Source: JARLGU01 sp036504535 (GTDB lineage: Bacteria > Armatimonadota > Armatimonadia > Armatimonadales > Capsulimonadaceae). Taken from it: a stretch of 64,000 nt of DNA. Positions 52,063 to 61,402 of this stretch are shown in pieces. The DNA is taken from positions 1 to 64,000 of the forward strand of contig DASXUY010000045.1 in the NCBI GenBank assembly GCA_036504535.1, in the 5' to 3' direction. The translations under genes were made by a program, and so were the position numbers. Every line of letters begins with the position of its first letter. The stretch's first letter is position 1. The notes under the pieces are model-generated. The model did no database searches and was not told where the DNA came from. It worked only from the letters and a program-made list of their open reading frames with translations.

Positions 52063-55000
52063 CTAGCGCGTTCGCGCGGGGCTGAGCTCGTAACGGCCCC
52101 ATTGCGACGTGTCGAACGAGTTCTTCTCGGTACCGTGGAGCGGCATCTGAACGCGGCGCTGAGCGCCGTCGGCATCGTCGATTGAAACGTCCATGCCGAA
52201 GTGCGTTCCGGGAACCAGCTTAAACGGGCTTCCGGGAAGCGGCTTGATGCTGCCTTCCATAATGTAGCCCGTCGCAGTTCGCTTGCCGACGAACTTGACA
52301 TCCAGCGTCGGGGCAACTCGCGCGAAGTTCACCACCGGGCACGCTGCCAACGTGTCGCCAATTCGCGGCACGATGATGATCTGCTCGGCTCCGGGCGAGT
52401 ACGTCGTGGTCTGGTTTTCCAACGCACGCCCATCGAAGAACAGCTCGATGCAGTCCCAGATATAGCCCAGTCGCTCCTTGCCGTCAGGCGCGATGGTAAG
52501 CTGGTTGTCGGTCACATCGATCAGCATGTACACGGCATCGTCGCGCCATGTGGTCTTCACCGTATAAGACAGATCCGCTGGCCCCTGCCACCATCGCTTA
52601 TCGGCGACGCCCACATCCGGGCGGCCGATGGCTACTTGCGACGGTTGGTCAGCCTTCTCGCCAGCGATGCCTGCCCAATCAGCCGTGTTACAGTCGAGCA
52701 CGATGGGCGTCTTCGTTGCCGGAACCAAGATCGAGACGCCTTGCGACGCAAAGACCTGCTCCGCCCGAGAGACGACAGCGCCGCCCTGAACTAGCTGAAC
52801 AGAGAGCACGTGGTTTCCACGAACAAGGTCGCCCGCCTGAAGGCTGATAGGCACAGTCGCCGTCTGACCAGCGGCAAGGCTGACAGGCGCGAGTGGCGCT
52901 ATCTTGCAATCATCGGCAGCGACGACGAACGTGCCCTTGAGCGGCTGGTCCGAACTGTTCGTCACGACCACCTCGCCAGTGACAGTCGAGCGCGGCGACA
53001 CCTCCGCAGGAAACTTGCCGATGGAGAGCATTCGCGTCTCCGCCAGCCCAGCGGGAGCATTGAACAAGTAAACTGGCTCTTCGCCAAGTTCGAGAGTGAA
53101 CCGTCCTCGCGTCGCGTTCCAGGTCAACGGATTGCCTAGCATGTCCATGCCCCGCAGCACAGTCGCGCCTGGAACCGTGAGTGGAACGCTCATTTTGCGA
53201 TCCGCAAAGAAGATAGCAGTGCGTGCCCCACTCTTGTCGGTGACCAATAATGCCGCAGCTTCACGAGTGCTCAACGGTATCTGCGTAAGCGACGCCATCG
53301 TGTTGGTTACCGATGCCATAGCGGCAAGGGCGATGCCCTTCTCGCTCGGTAGACCTTGTGTGGTTGACATCGCATACGGGTAGTAACGATTGCTGCCCAT
53401 AAGCAAGAAGTACTTCTCCGCGCCTTCCGCTATGTCGATCAGGATAGACTCAACCTGCCACGAAGCGCTCCGGTGCTCGGTCGTCATCATAATGGCGTCC
53501 ACCCCGGCGGTTGCCCATCCTGACTTTGTGCTGGAGCGGCCTGGATAGAACTTGAGTAGCTCCTCATCGGTCATCGCACGGCCATTGAAGCGTGTCGGCT
53601 GATGGATGCCGCATTCACCGTTCCACATCGGGATCGGGTGCCCGATATACTTCAGGATAGCCGCCTTCACACTCGCAACCTTATGGTAAAGGTTACGGCT
53701 AGCGATTGGTGACGTGCCTAAGTAGTTGTGGAAGCAGAGGATATCGATATACTGGCCACCGCCTGCGGATAGCACGTCCTCCGTCCATTCAACAAAGTTC
53801 GCAGTGCCGCCCACGCCAACAATCTTGGCTGTGGGGTCTAGCTCGCGCAGTACCTTGTTTGCGACCTTGAGCAGCCCAACATATTCCGATGCTGTCACCT
53901 GCCCGCCGCCATTTGGCTCGTTGAGCACTTCCCAATACTGCACCCTATCGCGGTACCGGGTAATGACTTCGCGTATCCACTTTTCCCATGCCGGGAGGTC
54001 GTCGGCCATATTCTTGAACGTCGCAAACCCTCCAGGAATACAGGGGGCGTTAAGCGTGTACATAATCGTCAAGCCGTTGTCGGTGGCAGCTTTGACATAC
54101 ATGTCCGGGTACTTCCAGTCGTACTTTCCGGTAGCATCGACAGGGGTCCACGGTTGGAGGATTCGTTCGACTGTCCCGCCAACTCCCAGGTCTTCGTAGT
54201 GCATGTTGATGCCGCCGAAATGTGCCAGCGGGGCGGTCAGCGGGATCTGCGCTATTGGCATAAGCGGCTTGCGAATACCGATGGGAAATGACTGCGCCTT
54301 GATCACCTTGCCCGCGCTATCGATCAGCTTTGCGTCAATGCGGAAAAGGCCGCACGTTGCCGCAGGAATGTTGACAACAACACGGGAATCCACGGCCGCG
54401 ACTGCATCGATTGGCTGCTCGGATTTCCAAACTTGCCCCCCGGCATTGTCGACCAGTTGAGTGGCAACGCGGAGCTTCCCGGTGACACCTGAAGCTCTGC
54501 CTATAGATACGTTCAGCGGAACGGGCGAGCCGACAGGGAAGTAACCGCTACCGAGAGGGACACCAATCTCGATACTGCCGAGCGCTACCCTCTCAGCAAT
54601 GAGCGCCTTGTGCGCTGCGATCTGAGCGGCTTCCGTATCCGTCGGGCGGCCGACAGCGTACTGGGCTGCTACAGCAGTAGCTGGCAACGCTCGGTTGTAT
54701 ACGACAAGCTCGTCGATATCGAAAGGTAGCGTGTTTCTAAAGCTGGTATTGCCTCCAACCGCAAGCCCGCCACGATCCAGTTCCGGCGTCTGCTCGTTGG
54801 ATGCAGGCGGATTCATCTGTTGATAGTCGCCGTCAATTGCCTGTCGGCCAGCCTCTTTGCCATCGACATACAGCGCCGCAATCTTTGCGTCACCGTCGTA
54901 GCTTGCAACGATCTGGTGCCAGATATGTCCCGCGAGCGGCGCATTGCTAACCACTCCAATCTGGCCCTTGCCGGGTCCGGATCCGACTGGCCGACCGAGA

Positions 55001-55512
55001 GTAATCGATGCGCCGTACGGGCTGGCGACCAATCTCCATCCATGATCGTAACCGTTGCCAATTGTAGCGATCACCGACTGTCCTGGCGTCGGGGAGTCGT
55101 TGTAGGCGCGAAACCACACTTCAACCGTGAACGACTTGGTGCCAGAATTGTAGAGGAACGAATGCGTAGTGCTCTGCGGTGCCTTGCCAACTCGCAAAGC
55201 AGCCTTTCCGGGCCAGCGCCCCACCGTCCACGTAGGGTACTCGTCGAGCACAACCATTGGATCCAGCTTGGGACTGTAGTACGGATCATTCGCGCTGATA
55301 TTCATTGCGCCAGCGCCCGTGCCAGCGAGGCTCTTAATCGTGTCCCCCGCCCCTTCATCAAAGGCGTAGAAACGGACCACCGTAGGGTCCTTAATAGCGG
55401 CGACGCGGCTGTCCCGGTAGGTAGCGGGCATTTCAGCGGCGAATGCGGCTGTCGTGAGTAGACACGATAGCGCCGCGAATGCGAATGTGGCGATGCGGGT
55501 GGTCAGTTTCAT
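52063..55512 (-). CDS. Secreted LamG-GH39-like-CBM9-like enzyme (module E, distal)
   Basis: A 1149-residue exported enzyme: signal peptide (1-26), LamG/concanavalin-like domain (about 40-290; SFTVEVWFRAYND, then IDELVVYNRALP), Ig-like domain (about 310-420), GH39-like TIM barrel (about 425-770) with acid/base Glu532 in LNEPNGG and nucleophile Glu633 in WNGECG, beta-domains, and a C-terminal CBM9-like domain (about 940-1149; PIVLDCNTADWAGI). It is a full-length paralogue of 60377-56901. ATG 55512 starts the signal peptide directly. Last gene of module E. Confidence 0.85.
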   Translation of the reverse strand: MKLTTRIATFAFAALSCLLTTAAFAAEMPATYRDSRVAAIKDPTVVRFYAFDEGAGDTIKSLAGTGAGAMNISANDPYYSPKLDPMVVLDEYPTWTVGRWPGKAALRVGKAPQSTTHSFLYNSGTKSFTVEVWFRAYNDSPTPGQSVIATIGNGYDHGWRLVASPYGASITLGRPVGSGPGKGQIGVVSNAPLAGHIWHQIVASYDGDAKIAALYVDGKEAGRQAIDGDYQQMNPPASNEQTPELDRGGLAVGGNTSFRNTLPFDIDELVVYNRALPATAVAAQYAVGRPTDTEAAQIAAHKALIAERVALGSIEIGVPLGSGYFPVGSPVPLNVSIGRASGVTGKLRVATQLVDNAGGQVWKSEQPIDAVAAVDSRVVVNIPAATCGLFRIDAKLIDSAGKVIKAQSFPIGIRKPLMPIAQIPLTAPLAHFGGINMHYEDLGVGGTVERILQPWTPVDATGKYDWKYPDMYVKAATDNGLTIMYTLNAPCIPGGFATFKNMADDLPAWEKWIREVITRYRDRVQYWEVLNEPNGGGQVTASEYVGLLKVANKVLRELDPTAKIVGVGGTANFVEWTEDVLSAGGGQYIDILCFHNYLGTSPIASRNLYHKVASVKAAILKYIGHPIPMWNGECGIHQPTRFNGRAMTDEELLKFYPGRSSTKSGWATAGVDAIMMTTEHRSASWQVESILIDIAEGAEKYFLLMGSNRYYPYAMSTTQGLPSEKGIALAAMASVTNTMASLTQIPLSTREAAALLVTDKSGARTAIFFADRKMSVPLTVPGATVLRGMDMLGNPLTWNATRGRFTLELGEEPVYLFNAPAGLAETRMLSIGKFPAEVSPRSTVTGEVVVTNSSDQPLKGTFVVAADDCKIAPLAPVSLAAGQTATVPISLQAGDLVRGNHVLSVQLVQGGAVVSRAEQVFASQGVSILVPATKTPIVLDCNTADWAGIAGEKADQPSQVAIGRPDVGVADKRWWQGPADLSYTVKTTWRDDAVYMLIDVTDNQLTIAPDGKERLGYIWDCIELFFDGRALENQTTTYSPGAEQIIIVPRIGDTLAACPVVNFARVAPTLDVKFVGKRTATGYIMEGSIKPLPGSPFKLVPGTHFGMDVSIDDADGAQRRVQMPLHGTEKNSFDTSQWGRYELSPARTR

Positions 55513-55594
55513 AGTCTTTGGGTTATCGATTGGTGAAGCTAAAGGGAAGCCGGCACACGGGTACCGGCCGTCTCATAGAATCTGCGTTGCACGT

Positions 55595-55633
55595 GGTGCC
55601 CGTCAGGCACCGAGGCGGGTCGCTATCGCGACC
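55595..55633 (-). promoter_or_regulatory. Hairpin pair after the CBM gene
   Basis: GGTGCC/GGCACC (55595-55600, 55606-55611) and GGTCGC/GCGACC (55618-55623, 55628-55633) follow the stop of the CBM gene and precede the distal glycosidase. No T-run. Confidence 0.5.
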
Positions 55634-55642
55634 GTGCCGGTG

Positions 55643-56695
55643 TCATTTTGCGGGGACGATCTTTATCGAATCAAAGTAGGCGTCGGTGAGTCCAGTGCCG
55701 TCAAGGCAGAGGCGCACTTCGATAAACTGAGTGTCGGGCGGAACCGCAACCTTGGTAGTGTACGGTGCCCAAGTCTTGCCAGTGAGCACACCAAAAGGCA
55801 TGTAGCCGATTTCGCGGCGCTTCTCGTTCAGGAACGCGTATCCGACGGTCGCGTCGGGATGGTTAGCGCCTGCCCCATCGACGACCTTCCCTTTGATTGA
55901 GATGTCGTACGAGGTTATGCCGCCTGTTGTCTGCACCATCTGGCTCCACGATACGTGAACGGGGTTCAGCGTGTCCGTGCTTCCCAGATGCAGCGACTGC
56001 TTTCCGTCGGCTCCGTCTTTAGCCACATCGGCAACAGCCTGCTTATCATTACAAGCCGTTCGCTTCACGACCCACGCGAGCGTCCCGTCTTCGATGTCGG
56101 CGTTGATCAACGAGTTCGCGTAGCTGTCCGATGGGTAGACACGAATGTCGTCAAACAGTGCCTCAATGACACCCTGGCTGCCGACCGCGAGTCGCAGACC
56201 GACCGACGTCGCGCCAATAGGCACGTTGACGGTATTGGTAAAAGTCGTCCACTTATCCGACGGATCCACATTACGCAGATACTGATAGTACATCCACTGG
56301 CCAGCCTTATCGTTGAAATAGCAGCCAACGCCCGGTACTGCCCACTGTGTTCGCGCGGCATCTGTCTTTTGCTTAGCGGAGAAAATCACTTGGAAACTCT
56401 TAGTTGTAGGCGGGAGCGAAAACCCCTGGACAAACCAAACATTCGCGCCAACGGGCTGCGTCATCGCAATGCGGAAGCTGTTCTTGCCCTCGAATGCGTC
56501 ATTCGACACGCCGCCGACGCCTTGCTCGGGCGTGATGGACCCTGGCGTCCAGCTCCACCCGGCAATTACATTACCTGTGGCGTCTTCAGCGCTGCCGTTT
56601 TTGATGAGATTTACGGGCGCGTCCGCGAAGCTGGCCGCGCCAGCGATGGCGAGGGCAGCAAGCGAGGCAATCAGTGTTGATGGTGTACGTTTCAT
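55643..56695 (-). CDS. Secreted protein with two CBM4/9/22-like domains
   Basis: A 350-residue exported protein with a signal peptide (1-24) and two galactose-binding-fold modules: about 28-188 (NLIKNGSAEDATGNVIAGW start; ALFDDIRVYPSD end) and about 190-350 (SLINADIEDGTLAWVV start; AYFDSIKIVPAK end). This is the pattern of CBM4/9/22-type carbohydrate-binding modules, each ending in a DI/SI strand. No catalytic domain. It may bind the substrate or carry it at the surface. It sits between two large paralogous glycosidases, which together with it make the enzymatic part of module E. Confidence 0.85.
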   Translation of the reverse strand: MKRTPSTLIASLAALAIAGAASFADAPVNLIKNGSAEDATGNVIAGWSWTPGSITPEQGVGGVSNDAFEGKNSFRIAMTQPVGANVWFVQGFSLPPTTKSFQVIFSAKQKTDAARTQWAVPGVGCYFNDKAGQWMYYQYLRNVDPSDKWTTFTNTVNVPIGATSVGLRLAVGSQGVIEALFDDIRVYPSDSYANSLINADIEDGTLAWVVKRTACNDKQAVADVAKDGADGKQSLHLGSTDTLNPVHVSWSQMVQTTGGITSYDISIKGKVVDGAGANHPDATVGYAFLNEKRREIGYMPFGVLTGKTWAPYTTKVAVPPDTQFIEVRLCLDGTGLTDAYFDSIKIVPAK

Positions 56696-56766
56696 TATTC
56701 TTTCCTGTCGATCAAAATCGGATAGTTCGCCTCATGGTTAAATGAGTAACAGACCGTCGCGAAGCG

Positions 56767-56860
56767 ACACATGCACGGAGTCCCGTAGGGACTTTTCACC
56801 AAAGGTGAATCTTCAAGTAGCCCGGTACTTCGGGTGCCCTCTGGGCGGATCGGGTGGCTC
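56767..56860. repeat. Dispersed repeat B, copy 2
   Basis: 92 of 94 bases identical to 44107-44200, same orientation, again just 3' of a large leftward glycosidase gene. Confidence 0.85.
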
Positions 56861-56900
56861 GGGCGTTCGTGAACAATTCGATCAAAGCGCTCCAGCATGG

Positions 56901-59900
56901 TTAGCGCTTAATATCCGAGAGTTCGTAGCGACCCCATTTCGTTGGGTCGGTGGAGTTGTTGAAAACCCCATGCAGTGCCATAGCGCCCTTGCGAAGCGCC
57001 GATTCCGTGTCGGTATCGTCGATCAACACATCGAGCGCATACTCAGTGCCTGCGGTTGCGGTGAACGCCGTGCCAGCATCGGGGCTAAGGTGGCCCTCGA
57101 CCCAGTAACCTGTCGCTGTACGAGCCCCTACGAATTCAGCCTTAAGCGTCGGCTTCTTCCCGGCAAACCAGAAATCGCATGGTGCGGCGGTCGTTTGGCC
57201 GTTCGGTATAATCAGCATCTGCTCGACACCTGGGCTGTACTGCTCCTTGCGATCCCATGGCTTTCGACCATCCACGAACAGTTCGATGCAGTCGTACTGG
57301 AAGCAAAGGCCACGCTTGTCGGCTGGCGCTGGCATCACGACATCGTCGGTCACGTCGATCCGGATGAATAGGCCGCCGTCCTTCTGCCAAGCAGATCGCA
57401 GCTCGAAGGACTGGTCCTTGGCTCCCCGCCACTGCGGGGCCCACGGCACGCCGACAATCGGCGTGCCCTTGACGACGTTGTCCACATCAATACACCGCTC
57501 CGGGGCAACGCCTTGCCACCACTTACCATCACCGAGCGCCGCCGGTGCATTCAATTGCACGACGGGCCGCATGGTACCGTCCGATAAGAACATCGTGCTG
57601 AGCTTGCTTAACTCCGTCTTGCCCTCGGACAGCACAAAGGACATTTCATACGGGCGACGGCGAAGTTCCTGCCCATCAAGCCGAAATAGCAGCTTGCGTG
57701 TTTCATGGGGGGCAAGCGAGATCTTCGATTCGACGGTAATAGTCGCTCCCTTAGGCGGGATCGTGGTAAGCGTCGCGCTCAGAGGCTTGGCTGACGGGTT
57801 TGTAACAGTTACAACGCCGTTCATGACACCGTTTGCAGGCAGCTTTTCGGACGATGTGGTCATCGCCAGATAGTTGATGGCCGCGAAATCAGCGGGAACG
57901 TCGAAGATGTACAGCGGTTCCGAGCCGAGTTTCACGCGAATAATATGGTCTGCGTTCGCCGTCCATTGGAGCGGGTTGCCCAGCATATCCATACCATTGA
58001 ATATTCCGGCGCGGTTGACGCGGAATTCGCGGGTTGGCGTTTCATCTGAGAACAGCGCCGCAATACGCCGCCCGCCCTTCTGCAAGATCATCGCTCCCGC
58101 ATCAGACGACGACATAAGGCTGATTTTCGACACCTTCTCGCTTGGAATCAGTACTGACTGGAGCGCTGCGATGGCGGGGGCGAGCTCGGTGGGCTGACCG
58201 TCGCAGAAGTTGAAGTTCGGGTGATAGTGTGATGCTCCGGACAGGATGAAGAACTTCTCGCATCCCGCAGCAAGGTCGAGCAGCACCGATTGTGTCTGCC
58301 AGCAAGCGGTGTAGTGCTCCGTGAGCACCGGCATGTCGGCTGGCAGATAAGCAGGCTGACCGAGCACCTTTTCGGTGCGTGGGTAGAGCTTGCTCATCTC
58401 GGCTTCGGTGAGCGGCCTGCTGCCATTGCGCGCAACGGGATGGAAACCCGTCTCGGAGTTCCAGACCGGAACACGCTCACCGCGATACTTGACCATCGTC
58501 GCGATAGCCTTCTCGACCAAGCGCTCGCGCACAGTAGAACGTATCGGGTACGCGTTATAGTTGTGCAGTGACATGACGTCAAAGTACTTCGCGCCGCCCG
58601 CTTCAAACACTTTCTCGTTCCACGCCACGAAGCCAGGGCAGCCACAGAGGCCAACAACAACGGCCTTCGGGTCTTCGGCTTTGATCGCTTCGTACCCAAC
58701 CTTAAGGAACTCGACATACTCATCGGCGGCGATCAGGTCACCAGCATTGGGCTCATTTTCGATCTCCCAGTAGGCTACCTTGTCCTTATAGTGGCGCACC
58801 ATTTGGCGGCAGTAGTCCGCCCACGGCGACATGTCCTTCATCAGCCATTTCTTGCCAGGTACTTTCTCGCCGGGTGCCCAGAGATGGAGGCAGAAGAAGA
58901 CCTTGAGCCCCATCTTTTGCTCGTAGTCGAACTCAGGCTTAAAGAATGCTTCGTTGAACTCGCCAGGCTTCTTATAGATCTCGTTGGACTTGATCCATCG
59001 GTCGACGCCATAGCCTAAGAACGCGTTCTCGAAGAAGTTGCCGCTGATATTGTGAGCCTGGAGCGGCGACGACAGCGGGACATCCTTTGCAGCTGGGATC
59101 GGCACGATCACTGCAATGCCATACTCCTGCGGAATGCGCTTAACAACCTTGTTGGCGGAGTCGGTGATCCACATGTCAAGGAAGTAGATCCCACATTTTG
59201 CTGGGGCGAGTGATACCACGCTTTGCACATCGGTCTTGGTATTCGCCGCAAGCTTGCGCGTCTCGGAGACAACCACCGCGTCGTTCTGATCGCACAACTT
59301 GTAGTGCGCAGTGTAAGCTCCCTGTAAGCCAGCAGCGGCGGGAATGACGACGGTCGCGGGAATGGGCGTGCCACGGTGAAAGATGCCAATCGTGCCATCT
59401 GGAATACTCATTTTGATGGCGGTCAGGCTCTTCGCCTGCGCTTCAGCCTTGACGTACGTGGCCTTTTGCGCCACGACGTCGGCTTCAAGTTGACCAGCCT
59501 GATATTGCGCGGCGACTTCCGCAGCAGGAAGCGCGCGATCAAATATGGCGAGTTCATCGACGTCGAACCGCGGGCCGTTCCCTGGCCGACCAAAGTCGAG
59601 TCCGCCGGTGTCCATCTCCGCCATGTTCGAACACCAAGCTGGGATCCGGGCAATGTCGGTATACGGACCAAGGCATGCCTTCTCGGCAATGAACGCTCCA
59701 TCGACAAACAGTTTCAGCGCCTTGCCATCCCATTCGGCGACGAGGTGGTGCCACACTTGCGGATCAAAAGGCTGCGCAGTGACGGTGACCGGCCCCTTCG
59801 GTGTGCCAAAGCGGAACTCGATCAGTCCGCGTGTTGCCCATTTGGCGCGCGAATAACAGAGACGCCACCCCGCGCCGTACGCGTCACCGACCTTGAACAG

Positions 59901-60377
59901 GTCGGTGCCTTCGTCGACCACCTGATCGCCCCCCTGGACTCGCACCCAGGCGGAAACAGTGAAGATGCCGTCTTTGGTGCCGCTGAATTTGGAGCGAACG
60001 GCATTAATACCCGCCTTGCCGCTGGTCATCGCGCCCTTCTCGGGCCAACGCCCCTGGCTCCACTCAGGAAACGTTTGATACAGCGGCGAGTTCCAAACCC
60101 ACCATCGCTCCTCGCGCGACTCGCCGTACGGCGAGTTGGACAGCATGGTCCACGCCCCATCGCCTCCCGGAGCGCTGTTCGCAACTGTAAAGCCGCTCTT
60201 CTCCTCAAATTTGTAGTACCGCACAAGTGACGGGTCCTTAGCGAGGGCGGTGGACGACGCCTTCCACCCGGCGTAGTCGGCGTGAGCGGCTATTGGGGTG
60301 CAGAGAACAAGCGCCGCAGCAGCGGTGATTGGCGCATGGAGAAGAGGTAGCAAAGAGCGGAATCGGTCACGGATCAT
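56901..60377 (-). CDS. Secreted LamG-GH39-like-CBM9-like enzyme (module E, proximal)
   Basis: A 1158-residue exported enzyme: signal peptide (1-33), LamG-like domain (about 45-295; FTVSAWVRVQGG; VDELAIFDRALP), Ig-like domain (about 315-430), GH39-like TIM barrel (about 440-790) with acid/base Glu542 in ENEPNAGD and nucleophile Glu642 in WNSETGFH, beta-domains, and a C-terminal CBM9-like domain (about 950-1158). The start is not certain: no good ribosome-binding site precedes ATG 60377, and upstream in-frame ATGs at 60416 and 60482 exist, but 60377 gives a normal signal peptide. First enzyme gene after two prepilins. Confidence 0.83.
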   Translation of the reverse strand: MIRDRFRSLLPLLHAPITAAAALVLCTPIAAHADYAGWKASSTALAKDPSLVRYYKFEEKSGFTVANSAPGGDGAWTMLSNSPYGESREERWWVWNSPLYQTFPEWSQGRWPEKGAMTSGKAGINAVRSKFSGTKDGIFTVSAWVRVQGGDQVVDEGTDLFKVGDAYGAGWRLCYSRAKWATRGLIEFRFGTPKGPVTVTAQPFDPQVWHHLVAEWDGKALKLFVDGAFIAEKACLGPYTDIARIPAWCSNMAEMDTGGLDFGRPGNGPRFDVDELAIFDRALPAAEVAAQYQAGQLEADVVAQKATYVKAEAQAKSLTAIKMSIPDGTIGIFHRGTPIPATVVIPAAAGLQGAYTAHYKLCDQNDAVVVSETRKLAANTKTDVQSVVSLAPAKCGIYFLDMWITDSANKVVKRIPQEYGIAVIVPIPAAKDVPLSSPLQAHNISGNFFENAFLGYGVDRWIKSNEIYKKPGEFNEAFFKPEFDYEQKMGLKVFFCLHLWAPGEKVPGKKWLMKDMSPWADYCRQMVRHYKDKVAYWEIENEPNAGDLIAADEYVEFLKVGYEAIKAEDPKAVVVGLCGCPGFVAWNEKVFEAGGAKYFDVMSLHNYNAYPIRSTVRERLVEKAIATMVKYRGERVPVWNSETGFHPVARNGSRPLTEAEMSKLYPRTEKVLGQPAYLPADMPVLTEHYTACWQTQSVLLDLAAGCEKFFILSGASHYHPNFNFCDGQPTELAPAIAALQSVLIPSEKVSKISLMSSSDAGAMILQKGGRRIAALFSDETPTREFRVNRAGIFNGMDMLGNPLQWTANADHIIRVKLGSEPLYIFDVPADFAAINYLAMTTSSEKLPANGVMNGVVTVTNPSAKPLSATLTTIPPKGATITVESKISLAPHETRKLLFRLDGQELRRRPYEMSFVLSEGKTELSKLSTMFLSDGTMRPVVQLNAPAALGDGKWWQGVAPERCIDVDNVVKGTPIVGVPWAPQWRGAKDQSFELRSAWQKDGGLFIRIDVTDDVVMPAPADKRGLCFQYDCIELFVDGRKPWDRKEQYSPGVEQMLIIPNGQTTAAPCDFWFAGKKPTLKAEFVGARTATGYWVEGHLSPDAGTAFTATAGTEYALDVLIDDTDTESALRKGAMALHGVFNNSTDPTKWGRYELSDIKR

Positions 60378-60437
60378 GGGGATGGAGGTCTTTCGTTTGG
60401 TTGTAAACGCAGGCATAGCTAGGCGGCTATGGAGTGA

Positions 60438-60476
60438 GGCATGCCCGCCGATAGTAGATATCGGCGAAGGCATGCC
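60438..60476 (-). promoter_or_regulatory. Hairpin after prepilin E2
   Basis: GGCATGCC (60438-60445) with inner GCCGATA, loop GTAGA, TATCGGC, then GGCATGCC (60469-60476). A 15-bp stem with a small asymmetric bulge, between prepilin E2 and the glycosidase. Confidence 0.65.
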
Positions 60477-60499
60477 GCTCATATCGATGTAGTTGAAAC

Positions 60500-61276
60500 T
60501 TAGTCGCCGTCAGCAATGGACCAGAAGCCCAATGGGACTTTCATGGTGCCCGTACCCATTGTCTGCTCTGGACGAAGCCACTTGACGTGACCGTCGCAGA
60601 ACAGCCAATTATAACCCTCAGAATGCATGGGGGTTGATTGATAGTCTTGCATTGCGTACATATTGCAAGCAGTGCCGCTGTTCTGGATGGAGTAAGCGAC
60701 GGGCCCCTGGCCAAACAAGTTGATATTCGGCACTTCAACCAATTCCAGGGTGGTAGCAGGAACCACTATTTCCCGCATATTACGCCCAGCGGACCAGCTG
60801 TTGGCCGGCCAACCTGGCGCCGTAGCTTGGGCGAGTCCATAGAAGTTTGCATTTGCACAGCTTGTATGAGGCTCGGGCATAGCATACGTTGCCCGTTTCT
60901 GCCCCGCCCCAGCAGACGCGGCATTTACGGGCGTATCATCGGGGCACGCATATACGAGCGCGTCTGGCTGGAAGTTTGCCCCGCTCTTCATCTTCGCTGT
61001 GCCCAGGTACGGCTGTATTTCCGAATCCCATGTTGGGTTGACCCCGGTCGGACTCTGGTACGACCCAGCTATCGGGTAGACCTCGTCGTAGTCCTGTATA
61101 TAGCCCGTGAAGGCAATAGCGAGCTGTTTTAGGTTACTCGCGCATGTAGTCGCCCGTGCCTTCTCCCGCGCAGTGGCGAAAACGGGGAAAAGTATAGCTG
61201 CGAGAATCGAAATGATCGCTATAACTACGAGAAGCTCAATCAAAGTGAAACCGCGAGAGATTCGTTCATATTTCAT
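60500..61276 (-). CDS. DUF1559 prepilin-like protein E2
   Basis: A 258-residue prepilin-like protein: MKYERISRG then FTLIELLVV, IISIL variant, FPVFATAREKAR. H-x9-DG as HSEGYNWLFCDGHVKW. It ends with GTMKVPLGFWSIADGD, a C-terminal type shared only with E1. ATG 61276; ribosome-binding site weak. Second prepilin of module E, 126 bp after E1 with a 13-bp-stem hairpin between, paralleling the A1-A2 pair. Confidence 0.9.
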   Translation of the reverse strand: MKYERISRGFTLIELLVVIAIISILAAILFPVFATAREKARATTCASNLKQLAIAFTGYIQDYDEVYPIAGSYQSPTGVNPTWDSEIQPYLGTAKMKSGANFQPDALVYACPDDTPVNAASAGAGQKRATYAMPEPHTSCANANFYGLAQATAPGWPANSWSAGRNMREIVVPATTLELVEVPNINLFGQGPVAYSIQNSGTACNMYAMQDYQSTPMHSEGYNWLFCDGHVKWLRPEQTMGTGTMKVPLGFWSIADGD

Positions 61277-61303
61277 GGTTGGTCATCCGAATACTTCAAT
61301 CGC

Positions 61304-61343
61304 TGTATCATGCCGCACCAACAATGTGGCGCGGCATGATACA
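61304..61343 (-). promoter_or_regulatory. Hairpin between prepilins E1 and E2
   Basis: TGTATCATGCCGC (61304-61316) and GCGGCATGATACA (61331-61343): a perfect 13-bp stem with a 14-nt loop, no T-run. Confidence 0.7.
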
Positions 61344-61402
61344 TACGTTTTTTCGAACTATGCAGTGGCGGCACGGACGGAAATCCGACCCACCAGTATC
61401 AA

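Noticed and set aside
51876..52085. 69-codon ORF starting MRFTFAVILALS with signal-like N-terminus
   Set aside because: It runs through the terminator of the convergent glycosidase gene and overlaps its end; no ribosome-binding site and an atypical C-terminal part.
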